Assembly: GCA_023390905.1 (NCBI GenBank)
Contig: JAEWBY010000007.1
Span: 82,413 to 146,412 of the forward strand
Source of the DNA: Pseudomonadota bacterium
GTDB taxonomy: Bacteria; Pseudomonadota; Gammaproteobacteria; Xanthomonadales; Xanthomonadaceae
Direction of reading: 5' to 3'
DNA length: 64,000 bases
In this document: positions 18,333-26,765 of the stretch, piece after piece
Layout: each line of letters starts with the position of its first letter
Position numbering within the stretch: position 1 is the first letter of the stretch
Program-made: the position numbers and the translations under genes
The notes under the pieces: generated by a model
Seen by the model: the letters and a program-made list of their open reading frames with translations, nothing else
What the model was told of the DNA's origin: nothing
The model's database searches: none

Positions 18333-20315
18333 ATGTGCGGAATCGCAGGCTTCAGCGGCGCGGATGTCGACGCCGGAACGGCACGGCCACTGCTGGAACG
18401 GATGATCCATCCGCTGGCCCATCGCGGCCCCGATGGCTTCGGCTTCCATGCGGGGGACGGCATCGCGCTGGCGCATGCGCGCCTTTCGATCATCGATCTC
18501 GCCACCGGCGATCAACCGATCCACAACCCGGACCGTCGCGTGTGGACGGTGTTCAACGGCGAGATTTTCAACTTCGTCGAACTGCGCCGCGATCTCGAGG
18601 CACGCGGCCATCGCTTCTACACGCAGTCGGACACCGAAGTGATCGTGCATCTGTACGATCGCTACGGCGATGATTTCGTCCAGCATCTCAACGGCCAGTT
18701 CGCCATCGCGCTGTGGGATGCGGATCGCCGCCGGCTGGTGCTGGCGCGCGATCGCGCCGGCATCCGCCCGCTCTACTACGCCCAGAAGCGCGGCCGCGTG
18801 TGGTTCGCCTCGGAGGTGAAGTCGCTGCTGGCAGTGTTGCCCGAATGCGCGCAGCTCAATCCGCACGCGCTGATGCAGACATTGACGTACTGGGCCCCGG
18901 TGGATCCGGACACGCTCTACGACGGCGTGCAGAGCCTGCCGCCGGGCTGCCTGCTGACGATCGAGGCCGATGGCCGGCAGACCGTGAAGCCCTATTGGGA
19001 CTGGGACTTCCCGGAAGCCGCCGAGACGTCGCCTTCGCGCTATCCGCTGAGCGTCGAACAGGCCACCGCGCAGTTGCGCGAACTGCTGGTCGATGCCGTG
19101 CGCCTGCAATTGCGCGCGGATGTGCCGGTCGGCGCGTACCTGAGCGGGGGGCTGGATTCCTCGGGCATCGTCGCCCTGATCCGCAGATTCACCGACACCC
19201 CGGTGCGCACGTTCTCGGTCGCGTTCGAGGATGGCGAGTTCGACGAAAGCGAGCACCAGATGGCGATGGTCCGCCACCTGCGCACCGATCACACCACGCT
19301 GCGCGTTTCGCGCCGCGACATCGGCGAGGCCTTCCCGCGCCTGATCCGCCATACCGAAACGCCGGTGCTGCGCACCGCGCCGGTGCCGCTGATGCTGCTG
19401 GCCGGCAGCGTGCGCGCGCATGGCTACAAGGTCGTGCTGACCGGCGAAGGCGCCGATGAAGTGTTCGGCGGCTACGATCTGTTCAAGGAAGCCAAGGTGC
19501 GGCGCTTCTGGGCACGGCAACCCGGATCCCGGCTGCGTCCGCGCCTGCTGGAAAAACTCTACGGCTACCTGCGCAACTCGCCGGTCAGCACTCCCGCATT
19601 CGCGCAGCAGTTCTTCGGCCAGGGCATGGAGCACCTGCAGCGTCCGGTGTTCGCGCACGTGCCCCGCTGGACGACATCGCAGCGTGCGCTGTCCTTCCTG
19701 TCGCCGGATCTGCGCGCTTCGGCGGCGGCCTGGGATCCGCTGGATGCCTACGAGCAGACGCTGCCCTCGCGGATCATGGACTGGAGCCCGCTCGCGCGCG
19801 ATCAGTACGTGGAAGCCAAATCGCTGCTGGCCGGTTATCTGCTGTCGTCGCAGGGCGATCGCGTGGCGATGGCCAATTCGATCGAAGGCCGCTTCCCGTA
19901 CCTGGATCACCGCGTCATCGAATTCGCCAACCGCTTGCCGCCGAGTTTCAAGATCCGCGGCATGACCGAAAAATACCTGCTGCGCCGCGCGCTCGCCGAT
20001 CTGCTGCCGGACGACATCGTGCAGCGGACCAAGCAGCCGTATCGCGCACCGGACAGTCAGAGTTTCTTCTTCGACGGCAAGCCGCTGGATTACGTGGCCG
20101 ACACGCTCGACGGGACGCGCGTGCGCGAGGCCGGCTATTTCGATCCGCAGGCCGTGGCGCGACTGGTGGAAAAATGCCGGCAGGGCCGCGCCACCGGATT
20201 CGCCGACAACCAGGCCTTCGTCGGCATTCTCTCGACGATGCTGGTGCACCGGCAGCTCGGCGAATCGCGTGCGCCGGGCAGCGCATCCGCCGAGCCGCTG
20301 GCCACCGCGCTGTAG
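18333..20315 (+). CDS. Asparagine-synthase-type glutamine amidotransferase
   Basis: A 660-residue enzyme of the AsnB family. The N-terminal glutaminase domain starts with the catalytic Cys2 (MCGIAGF), and the synthetase domain has the PPi loop SGGLDSS at ~271-277 and the GEGADEVFGGYD motif. The domain order and the cluster context match the amidotransferases that accompany exopolysaccharide and exosortase-A-type loci, but there is no exosortase here. It would move glutamine ammonia onto an adenylated carboxylate. The acyl carrier protein and two adenylating enzymes nearby make an amide decoration of the glycan plausible (inference). Its TAG stop lies within a GTAGGAG repeat arm. Confidence 0.88.
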   Translation: MCGIAGFSGADVDAGTARPLLERMIHPLAHRGPDGFGFHAGDGIALAHARLSIIDLATGDQPIHNPDRRVWTVFNGEIFNFVELRRDLEARGHRFYTQSDTEVIVHLYDRYGDDFVQHLNGQFAIALWDADRRRLVLARDRAGIRPLYYAQKRGRVWFASEVKSLLAVLPECAQLNPHALMQTLTYWAPVDPDTLYDGVQSLPPGCLLTIEADGRQTVKPYWDWDFPEAAETSPSRYPLSVEQATAQLRELLVDAVRLQLRADVPVGAYLSGGLDSSGIVALIRRFTDTPVRTFSVAFEDGEFDESEHQMAMVRHLRTDHTTLRVSRRDIGEAFPRLIRHTETPVLRTAPVPLMLLAGSVRAHGYKVVLTGEGADEVFGGYDLFKEAKVRRFWARQPGSRLRPRLLEKLYGYLRNSPVSTPAFAQQFFGQGMEHLQRPVFAHVPRWTTSQRALSFLSPDLRASAAAWDPLDAYEQTLPSRIMDWSPLARDQYVEAKSLLAGYLLSSQGDRVAMANSIEGRFPYLDHRVIEFANRLPPSFKIRGMTEKYLLRRALADLLPDDIVQRTKQPYRAPDSQSFFFDGKPLDYVADTLDGTRVREAGYFDPQAVARLVEKCRQGRATGFADNQAFVGILSTMLVHRQLGESRAPGSASAEPLATAL

Positions 20316-20409
20316 GAGCACCCTCGGGCGCGGCGTATGACGCCGCGATCCCGTGCGGAGTCCGTTGGCTCTCCGCGCCAACCGCGATCGGAGCCGAAGG
20401 CCCTCCTAC
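20312..20409. repeat. GTAGGAG...CTCCTAC palindromic intergenic element
   Basis: The arms GTAGGAG (20312-20318) and CTCCTAC (20403-20409) bound a GC-rich inner part with further self-complementarity (GCGGCGTATGACGCCGC). It resembles the GTAG-type palindromes common between genes in Xanthomonadaceae. It fills the whole space between two convergent genes, and both their TAG stop codons are inside its arms, so a bidirectional terminator or mRNA-end role is plausible. Confidence 0.7.
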
Positions 20410-21599
20410 CGTGCTTCCGGGGCGATCCGCAGCAGCTTGCCGTCCGGATCATCGACCAGCACGTACAGCGCGCCGTCCGGCCCCTGGCGTACGTCGCGGA
20501 TGCGCTGGCCGCGTTCGCCGAGCAGGCGCTCTTCGTGCACCACGCGGTCGCCGTCCAGTTCCAGGCGAATCAGTTCCCTGCTCGCCAGCGCGCCGAGAAA
20601 CAGGTTGCCCTGCCATTGCGGGAACAGCGCGCCGGTATAGAACGCCATGCCGCTGACGCCGGGCGATTTCTTCCACACATAATCCGGATCGATCATTCCC
20701 GGCACGCTCGCGCCGCGCGCACCCTCCACCGGCTTGCCGTTGTAATCGATGCCCTGCGTGGCGATCGGCCAGCCATAGTTGCCACCGGCCTGCGGAATAT
20801 TGATCTCGTCGCCGCCCATCGGTCCGTGTTCGCTGGTCCACAGCCTGCGCGTCTTCGGGTGCAGCGCCGCGCCCTGCATGTTGCGGTGGCCGTAGGACCA
20901 GATTTCTCCGCGCGCGCCGCTGCGGCCGGCGAACGGGTTGTCTTCGGGGATGCGCCCGTCCGGCAGGATCCGCACCAGCTTGCCCTGCAGCTTGTCCAGC
21001 TCCTGCGCCTGCGCGGCGCCGACGCGGTTGTCGCCCTGGGTGACGAACAGATGGCCCTCGTCATCGAACACCAGCCGCGATCCGACGTGCGTGCCGTGCG
21101 AAAGCTTGGGTTCCTGCCGATAGATGACCTCGCCCTGCTTCAGCGCATCGTTTTCCAGCCGCGCGCGGAACACGGCGGTGCCGGCCTTGTTGCCGCGGAA
21201 ATTCGGTTCGGCGAAGGACAGGTAGATCAGGCGATCGCGGATGAAGTCCGGCGACAGCGCGACATCGAGCAGACCGGCCTGTCCATCGACGAAGATCTCC
21301 GGCAGACCGGCGATCGGCGGCGAGACGTGGCCGTCGGCGCTGATCCGGCGCAGGCGGCCGGGCCGCTCGGTGATGAGCAGCGCGCCATCGGGCAGGAATG
21401 CCAGCGACCACGGATGCTCCAGCCCGGTCACCAGTTCGGTGACACTGTAATGACCCTTATCCGACGCATGCACGGTGGGCGCGGCGCTGCGCACGGTCTG
21501 CGGCGGACGGGCGACCTCGCCGGCCGGCGTCGGCGCGCGGCAGCCGGCCATCGTCCAGGCCAGCAGGAACAGCGGAAAAATGCCGATTTGACGTCGCAT
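20406..21599 (-). CDS. PQQ-dependent aldose sugar dehydrogenase (YliI-like), lipoprotein
   Basis: A 397-residue exported protein. From the ATG at 21599 it has a basic start, a hydrophobic core and the lipobox TMAGC, so it should be a lipoprotein. The mature part is a soluble-glucose-dehydrogenase-like six-bladed propeller: HPWSLAFLPDGALLITERPGRL, EGHLFVTQGDNR, GHRNMQGAALHP and EHGPMGGDEIN are signature stretches of the family. It oxidises aldoses in the periplasm with PQQ as cofactor. It is transcribed against its neighbours and splits the amidotransferase from the ACP gene, so it may be an unrelated insertion into the cluster. Confidence 0.88.
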   Translation of the reverse strand: MRRQIGIFPLFLLAWTMAGCRAPTPAGEVARPPQTVRSAAPTVHASDKGHYSVTELVTGLEHPWSLAFLPDGALLITERPGRLRRISADGHVSPPIAGLPEIFVDGQAGLLDVALSPDFIRDRLIYLSFAEPNFRGNKAGTAVFRARLENDALKQGEVIYRQEPKLSHGTHVGSRLVFDDEGHLFVTQGDNRVGAAQAQELDKLQGKLVRILPDGRIPEDNPFAGRSGARGEIWSYGHRNMQGAALHPKTRRLWTSEHGPMGGDEINIPQAGGNYGWPIATQGIDYNGKPVEGARGASVPGMIDPDYVWKKSPGVSGMAFYTGALFPQWQGNLFLGALASRELIRLELDGDRVVHEERLLGERGQRIRDVRQGPDGALYVLVDDPDGKLLRIAPEAR

Positions 21600-21741
21600 C
21601 GTGGCGTCCCCGGTCGGTGTGCGTCGAGGGCGATGGTAGCACCGGGCAATGACACCGCCAGCCATCCAACGGCCTTGGCCGGATGGCTGTGAAGCTTCCG
21701 TTTTCCATGGAAAGCAAAGCACTGGAACGCCGGGGAAGACC

Positions 21742-21990
21742 ATGCAGCAGAAGCAGCAGATCAAGCAGTTCATCCTGGAGAATTTTCTGTTCTCCGACGA
21801 CCCCTCCGCCATCGGCGATCAGGATTCGCTGATCCGCGGCGGCATCATCGATTCGACCGGCATCCACGAGCTGATCTTCTTCCTCGAGGATCAATTCAAG
21901 CTGCAGATCGTGCCGGAGGAGATGACGCCGGCGAACTTCGATTCGATCCAGACCGTCGACGATTTCGTCAGCCGCAAGCTGGCCAGCTGA
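21742..21990 (+). CDS. Acyl carrier protein
   Basis: An 82-residue acidic helical protein. The phosphopantetheine attachment motif is GGIIDSTGIHEL, with Ser38 as the attachment residue (D-S). The start MQQKQQIKQF at 21742 matches the length of discrete ACPs. It is followed after seven bases by an acyl-AMP ligase, so the pair probably loads an acyl or amino acid group as a thioester for transfer to a polysaccharide. It is not the fatty-acid ACP, which normally sits between fabG and fabF. Confidence 0.88.
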   Translation: MQQKQQIKQFILENFLFSDDPSAIGDQDSLIRGGIIDSTGIHELIFFLEDQFKLQIVPEEMTPANFDSIQTVDDFVSRKLAS

Positions 21991-21997
21991 TCGCCCG

Positions 21998-23500
21998 ATG
22001 CACACCCTCCCCGCCCGCGTCGAACGGATCGCCCGCGATCACGCATCGCGGACCGCGCTGTTCTGTGGCGAACGCAGCATCGGCTATGGCGATTTCTGGC
22101 GCCAAGCGCTGCGTTTCGCCACGCACCTGCGCACCCAGGGCATCCAGGCCGGTGATCGCGTTGCGGTGATCCTGCCGAACCGCATCGAAGCGGCCGTCGC
22201 CTGCTATGGCGTGTGGCTGGCCGGCGCGGTCGTGGTGCCGTTGAACGTGCAGGCGCGCGTGCGCGATTTCCTGCCGTGGCTGCAACACGCGCAGGCACGC
22301 CATGTGGTGTACGAACGATCGCACGCCGATGCGCAGCAGGCGGTGACGCAGTGGCAACCCGAAGCCGGCGCGAGCGCGCTGGAAGATGCCACCGCACTGC
22401 CGGGCGAATCCGTCGACGCGGATCTGTCCGGCGCGCAGGCCAGCGCCGATGCGCTTGCGGTGATCCTCTATACCTCCGGCACCACCGGCGCGCCCAAGGG
22501 CGTGATGCTCAGCCACGGCAATCTGCTTGCCAACGCCGAATCCGTCGTGCAGTACCTGCAGCTGCAGATCGATGATCGCGTGCTGAGCGTGCTGCCGTTC
22601 TACTACGCCTACGGCGCATCGGTGCTGCACACGCACCTGATCACCGGCGCGAGCGTCGTGCTCGGGCCGAGCCTGATGTTTCCGCATCTGGTGCTGGATG
22701 CGATGGAGCAGCACCAGGCCACGGGTTTTTCCGGCGTGCCGTCCACGTTCGCGCTGCTGCTGGATCATCTGCCCGAACGCGCGACACGCCTGTCCTCGCT
22801 GCGCTATCTCACGCAGGCCGGCGGCGCGATGTCCCCCGCGCTGACGCAGCGCCTGCGTGGGATTCTTCCGTGGCCGCAGTTGTTCGTCATGTATGGGCAG
22901 ACCGAGGCGACCTCGCGGATCAGTTGGCTGCCGCCGCACCGCCTGCATGACAAGCTCGGGTCGGTCGGCATTCCGGTGCCGGGCGTGCAATGGAAGATCG
23001 AGCACGAAGACGGCCGCGAAGCGTGCGCCGGCGAAAGCGGCGAAGTCTGCGTGCGCGGCGCCAACATCATGCAGGGCTACTGGAACAATGCCGAAGCCAC
23101 CCAGCGCGTGCTGCGCGATGGCTGGCTGCACACCGGCGACCTCGGCTATCTCGATGCGGACGGCTACCTGTTCCTGCAGGGCCGGCGCAGCGACATGATC
23201 AAGACCGGCGCGCACCGCGTGCATCCCAACGATGTGGAAGAAGTGATCGCCGAAATGCCCGGCGTGCGCGAAGTGGCCGTGGTCGGCGTGGACGATGAAG
23301 TGATGGGCCAGGTGATCGAGGCCTTCGTCGTCGCCACCGAACGCCCGCCGCGCGCCGAGGATCGCATCAAGGCCTGGTGCCGCGCGCGCCTGGCCCCGTA
23401 CAAGATTCCCCGCCATGTCACCTTCGTCGACGCCCTGCCCCGCACGGCTTCCGGCAAGGTGCGCCGTGTCCAACTGATGGAGCAGATCGCAACCCCATGA
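21998..23500 (+). CDS. Acyl-CoA/acyl-ACP ligase (AMP-forming)
   Basis: A 500-residue ANL-superfamily ligase. The ATP-binding loop LYTSGTTGAPKG is at ~157-168, the A5 region reads MYGQTEAT, the hinge segment is HTGDLGYLDADGYLFLQGR, and the catalytic lysine is in PRTASGKVRR near the end. Members of this group sit beside a discrete ACP in exosortase-A-type and related exopolysaccharide clusters. It probably adenylates an acid and passes it to the ACP at 21742. The stop overlaps the start of the NadE-like gene (ATGA), indicating coupled translation. Confidence 0.9.
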   Translation: MHTLPARVERIARDHASRTALFCGERSIGYGDFWRQALRFATHLRTQGIQAGDRVAVILPNRIEAAVACYGVWLAGAVVVPLNVQARVRDFLPWLQHAQARHVVYERSHADAQQAVTQWQPEAGASALEDATALPGESVDADLSGAQASADALAVILYTSGTTGAPKGVMLSHGNLLANAESVVQYLQLQIDDRVLSVLPFYYAYGASVLHTHLITGASVVLGPSLMFPHLVLDAMEQHQATGFSGVPSTFALLLDHLPERATRLSSLRYLTQAGGAMSPALTQRLRGILPWPQLFVMYGQTEATSRISWLPPHRLHDKLGSVGIPVPGVQWKIEHEDGREACAGESGEVCVRGANIMQGYWNNAEATQRVLRDGWLHTGDLGYLDADGYLFLQGRRSDMIKTGAHRVHPNDVEEVIAEMPGVREVAVVGVDDEVMGQVIEAFVVATERPPRAEDRIKAWCRARLAPYKIPRHVTFVDALPRTASGKVRRVQLMEQIATP

Positions 23501-24483
23501 GCAGCCTTGACCGCCACGTCCTCGACATCGATTACGAACAGGAAGCCGATCGCATCGCCGCGCGGCTGCGCGAGATCACCGCGCGCCAGTTGCATCGCCG
23601 CGGCCTAGTGGTCGCGATCTCCGGCGGCATCGACAGTTCGGTCAGTTGCGCGCTGGCCGTGCGTGCGCTCGGCCCGGAGCGCGTGTACACGCTGATCCTG
23701 CCGGAGCAGGATTCCTCCGACGACAGCGCCGCGCGCGCGCGCATCCTCGCCGAACACCTGGGCGTGCGCACGGAGACCGTGGACATCGCGCCGGCGCTGG
23801 AGGCGATCGGTTGCTATCGCGCGCGCGATCAGGCCGTGCGCAACACGCTGCCCGAATACGGTGAAGGCTGGAAGTTCAAGATCGTCATCGACGGCGGCAC
23901 CGAAGGCCGCATCAATCGTTTCCGCCTGATCGCGCAGACGCCGGACGGCGAGCGGGTCGAACGCGATCTCGCGCTGGCCGATTACCTGACCATCGTGGCG
24001 GCGACCAACTTCAAGCAGCGCATCCGCAAGACGCTGGAATATTTCCACGCCGATCGCCTCAACTACGGCGTGGTCGGCACGCCGAACCGCGTCGAATACG
24101 ATCAGGGCTTCTTCGTGAAGAACGGCGATGGCTCGGCCGACGTCAAGCCGATCGCGCATCTGTACAAGTCGCAGGTGTACGGCATGGCACGCCACCTGGG
24201 CCTGCCCGAGCGCGTGTGCGCGGCGATTCCGACCACCGACACCTACAGCCTCAGCCAGGGCCAGGACGAGTTCTATTTCGCCCTGCCGTACCAGCAGATG
24301 GATCTCGCGCTGTGGGCGCTGAACCATGGACGCCCGGCGAGCGAACTGGCGACCGCGCTCGGCATTGGCCTGGCGCAGGCCGAAGCGGTCTACGAGGACA
24401 TCCGCAACAAGCGCCGCACCACGCGCTACCTGCACATGGCGCCGGTGCTGGCCGGCGACGTGCCCGAACTCGCCGATCCATGA
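23497..24483 (+). CDS. NAD(+) synthase-like ATP pyrophosphatase in the polysaccharide cluster
   Basis: A 328-residue N-type ATP pyrophosphatase. The PP-loop SGGIDSS is at ~42-48, and the C-terminal GTPNRVEYDQGFFVKNGDG and LYKSQVYGMARHLG stretches follow the NadE pattern (G-T-x-N-R, K-x-G-D-G). Two things differ from housekeeping NadE: an insertion of some 50 residues around 110-165, and PTTDTYSLSQGQDEFYF (245-261) where NadE normally has the P-x-A-x-L-W-x-x-Q-x-D-E substrate motif. It may thus amidate another adenylated carboxylate, such as one carried by the neighbouring ACP. Database tools would probably still name it NAD synthase. It overlaps both neighbours by four bases. Confidence 0.82.
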   Translation: MSSLDRHVLDIDYEQEADRIAARLREITARQLHRRGLVVAISGGIDSSVSCALAVRALGPERVYTLILPEQDSSDDSAARARILAEHLGVRTETVDIAPALEAIGCYRARDQAVRNTLPEYGEGWKFKIVIDGGTEGRINRFRLIAQTPDGERVERDLALADYLTIVAATNFKQRIRKTLEYFHADRLNYGVVGTPNRVEYDQGFFVKNGDGSADVKPIAHLYKSQVYGMARHLGLPERVCAAIPTTDTYSLSQGQDEFYFALPYQQMDLALWALNHGRPASELATALGIGLAQAEAVYEDIRNKRRTTRYLHMAPVLAGDVPELADP

Positions 24484-25529
24484 ACCACGAAACCCCGCCA
24501 CCGCAGTACCTGATCCGGCGCGGTGATCCGCAGCGCGATCGCGACACCGTGCTGTCGATCTGGTGGGGCAACCTCGGCCGCGAGGATCGCATCGCGGCCA
24601 AGTACGACTGGTTCTATCTCACCGGCCCGCATGGCGCGCCCCTGCTCGAACTGTTGCAGGACACCGCCAGTGGCGCGATGGTCGGGACCGCCTGCGCGGG
24701 CCGCCGCCGCATGCAATGCGCGGGGCAGCCATTGAGCGCGGGCGTGCTGGTGGACCTGGCGGTGGTGCCGGAACACCGCTCGCTCGGGCCGGCGCTGATG
24801 CTGCAACAGGGTTTGATCGAAGCATCGCGCGATCAGGTCGATCTGCTGTACGGCTTTCCCAACCCGAAGGCCGCGGCCGTATTCAAGCGCATGGGCTATC
24901 AGCATCTGACCGATCTGGTGCGGCATGCGCGCGTGCTGCGCCATGGCCCCTACCTGCGTTCGCGCCTGCCCGCATGGCTCGCGCCGCCGGCAGGCGCGCT
25001 GCTCGATGTGGCGGTGCGGTTGCGGGATGGATGGCGCCGCGTGCGTGGCCCACGGTTGCGTTGCCAATGGGGTGATCGCGCCGATGCACGCATCGATGAT
25101 CTATGGCGCACTTCGCCTAAAGGCGATGCCGTGCTGTCGGTGCGCGACAGTGCCCATGCGAAATGGCGTTTCGATGATTCGCCCCTGGTGCGTACACGCT
25201 ATCTCTGGATCACCGCACCCGGCAGCGATGCGCTGAAGGCGTGGTTCGCGGTCCAGCAGGACGGTGCGGCGCTGCACGTAATCGATTTCTGGTCCGACGC
25301 GGGCGCTGATGGAATGCCGATGTCTTGCATCCTCGCGCTGCTGTCGGCTGCGCGCGATGCCGGACACGGTTCGGTGTCAGTGGAGATCAGTGGACCGGAC
25401 GCGCAGTTGCGCGGATGGCGTTCCTGCGGGTTCCAGCCGCGCAGCAAGCGGCCGGTGTTCGTGCGCTGGAATCGCCCGATCGAGCCGGCGCCTTCGTGGT
25501 TTCTGACGTCGGCGGACGAAGACGAATAA
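24480..25529 (+). CDS. GNAT-like acyltransferase, last gene of the ACP-ligase-NadE module
   Basis: A 349-residue protein. The N-terminal half has GNAT features: VLVDLAVVPEHRSLGPALMLQQ as the acetyl-CoA loop region and LLYGFPNPKAAAVFKRMGYQ as the alpha4-beta5 hairpin. The second half (~190-349) looks like a degenerate second GNAT domain. Its start overlaps the NadE-like gene by four bases, so it belongs to the same operon. A final transfer of the activated group to the glycan would suit it, but this is inference. The next 210 bases contain no recognisable gene. Confidence 0.75.
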   Translation: MNHETPPPQYLIRRGDPQRDRDTVLSIWWGNLGREDRIAAKYDWFYLTGPHGAPLLELLQDTASGAMVGTACAGRRRMQCAGQPLSAGVLVDLAVVPEHRSLGPALMLQQGLIEASRDQVDLLYGFPNPKAAAVFKRMGYQHLTDLVRHARVLRHGPYLRSRLPAWLAPPAGALLDVAVRLRDGWRRVRGPRLRCQWGDRADARIDDLWRTSPKGDAVLSVRDSAHAKWRFDDSPLVRTRYLWITAPGSDALKAWFAVQQDGAALHVIDFWSDAGADGMPMSCILALLSAARDAGHGSVSVEISGPDAQLRGWRSCGFQPRSKRPVFVRWNRPIEPAPSWFLTSADEDE

Positions 25530-25739
25530 GCGCGGCCTGCTGCAGATCAGCCTCTGTAACCTGTCGCGAGTTCGCTGGACGCGACCTATCGCGCACACGG
25601 ATCGAGGCTCCAGGCCCACCTTCAGCATTGATCCGCGGTCTTCCCAATCCATCGGCGCATTCGCGCGGGCCTGGTCATCGGCCACGACATTGTCCGCGTG
25701 GATGGCGCGGGATCGCACGCCGCGATCCGGCGCGATTGA

Positions 25740-26765
25740 TCAGGCGGCAAGCCGCTGCGCCTGCTTGCGGAACAGATACAGCGCCAGCAGGTCCGGACGG
25801 AAGCGGCCGCGACGATCGACCACCGTGTCGGTTTCGAAACCGGTTCGGCCGAGCAGCCAGCCCAGGCCGGACTTGACGGGATTGAGCACCGGCACGCTGG
25901 TGAAGATCAGTTCGTAGCCGGCCTCGCGCGCACGCTGCGCGATCGCGTCGTCATACGATCCATGCGGAAAGGACATCGACTCGGCCGATGGTGCCGCCTG
26001 CCCCAGCCGCTCGGCCAGTGCGCTGCGCGCGCCGGCCAGTTCCGCATCGAGATCCTGCGCATGCTTCATTGGCGTATGGGTCTTGCCATGCAGCCCCAGC
26101 GCGACGCCGCCGGCCTGCAGGCGGCGCAGTTCCTCGGCATCGACCATATGGCGCAGGCCATCGTCGAGCGCCTCCATGAAGGGCTCGAGCAAAGCATCGC
26201 GCTGCGCGGGCGACAGGGTTTCGAGCCGCGCGATCGCCTCGCGCAGTTCGCCGAGGCTCTCACCGCGCGGCTGCCACGGCGTGGACAGATGCGGGCGCAG
26301 CGCCTGGGCCAGATGCGCCACCGTCAGTGCGTTGCGACGCCAGCCCGCGATCAGCCGTTCCTGGAAGAACGGCTGCCGCGTGCCGACCGCATCGGCCACC
26401 ACGAACAGCAGCGCCGGCAGCCCGGCCTTCTGCAGTTCCGGCAGTGCGTAATCGGCGTTGTCGGCCCAGCCGTCATCGAACGTGATCAGCAGTGCGCGCG
26501 GCGGCAACGACGCGCCGCTGCGCCGCGCCTGCAGCACCTGTTCCAGCGAGACCACGTGGTAGTGCTTCTTGAAGAACGCCAGCGATTCGGCCAGCCAGCG
26601 CGTGGCCAGCGTGTAGTCCGGATCGCAGGTGCGCCAGCGCGGATCGTCCGGGCTCAGGGTACGATGGAACATCACCACGGTCAGGCTGTCGGCGTTGCGC
26701 ACGCGGTGGTACAGGCCGAGCAGACCACTGGAATAAAGCAGCTTCTTGGAGAGATCCTTCAGCAT
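25740..26765 (-). CDS. Second polysaccharide deacetylase (NodB-like)
   Basis: A 341-residue CE4-type protein. The metal/catalytic motif TFDDGW is at ~95-100 and the metal-binding histidines are in LHGKTH. The start MLKDLSKKLLYSSGLLGLYHRVRN is the usual beginning of this exopolysaccharide-associated subfamily, which supports the ATG at 26765. That ATG shares the palindrome CATG with the start of the divergent glycosyltransferase, so the two genes overlap by two bases head to head. By family it deacetylates an amino sugar. Confidence 0.87.
   Translation of the reverse strand: MLKDLSKKLLYSSGLLGLYHRVRNADSLTVVMFHRTLSPDDPRWRTCDPDYTLATRWLAESLAFFKKHYHVVSLEQVLQARRSGASLPPRALLITFDDGWADNADYALPELQKAGLPALLFVVADAVGTRQPFFQERLIAGWRRNALTVAHLAQALRPHLSTPWQPRGESLGELREAIARLETLSPAQRDALLEPFMEALDDGLRHMVDAEELRRLQAGGVALGLHGKTHTPMKHAQDLDAELAGARSALAERLGQAAPSAESMSFPHGSYDDAIAQRAREAGYELIFTSVPVLNPVKSGLGWLLGRTGFETDTVVDRRGRFRPDLLALYLFRKQAQRLAA

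Noticed and set aside
17940..20381. An 813-residue open frame on the minus strand
   Set aside because: It lies antisense to the glycosyltransferase and amidotransferase genes, which have clear family motifs. Its composition is shadow-like.
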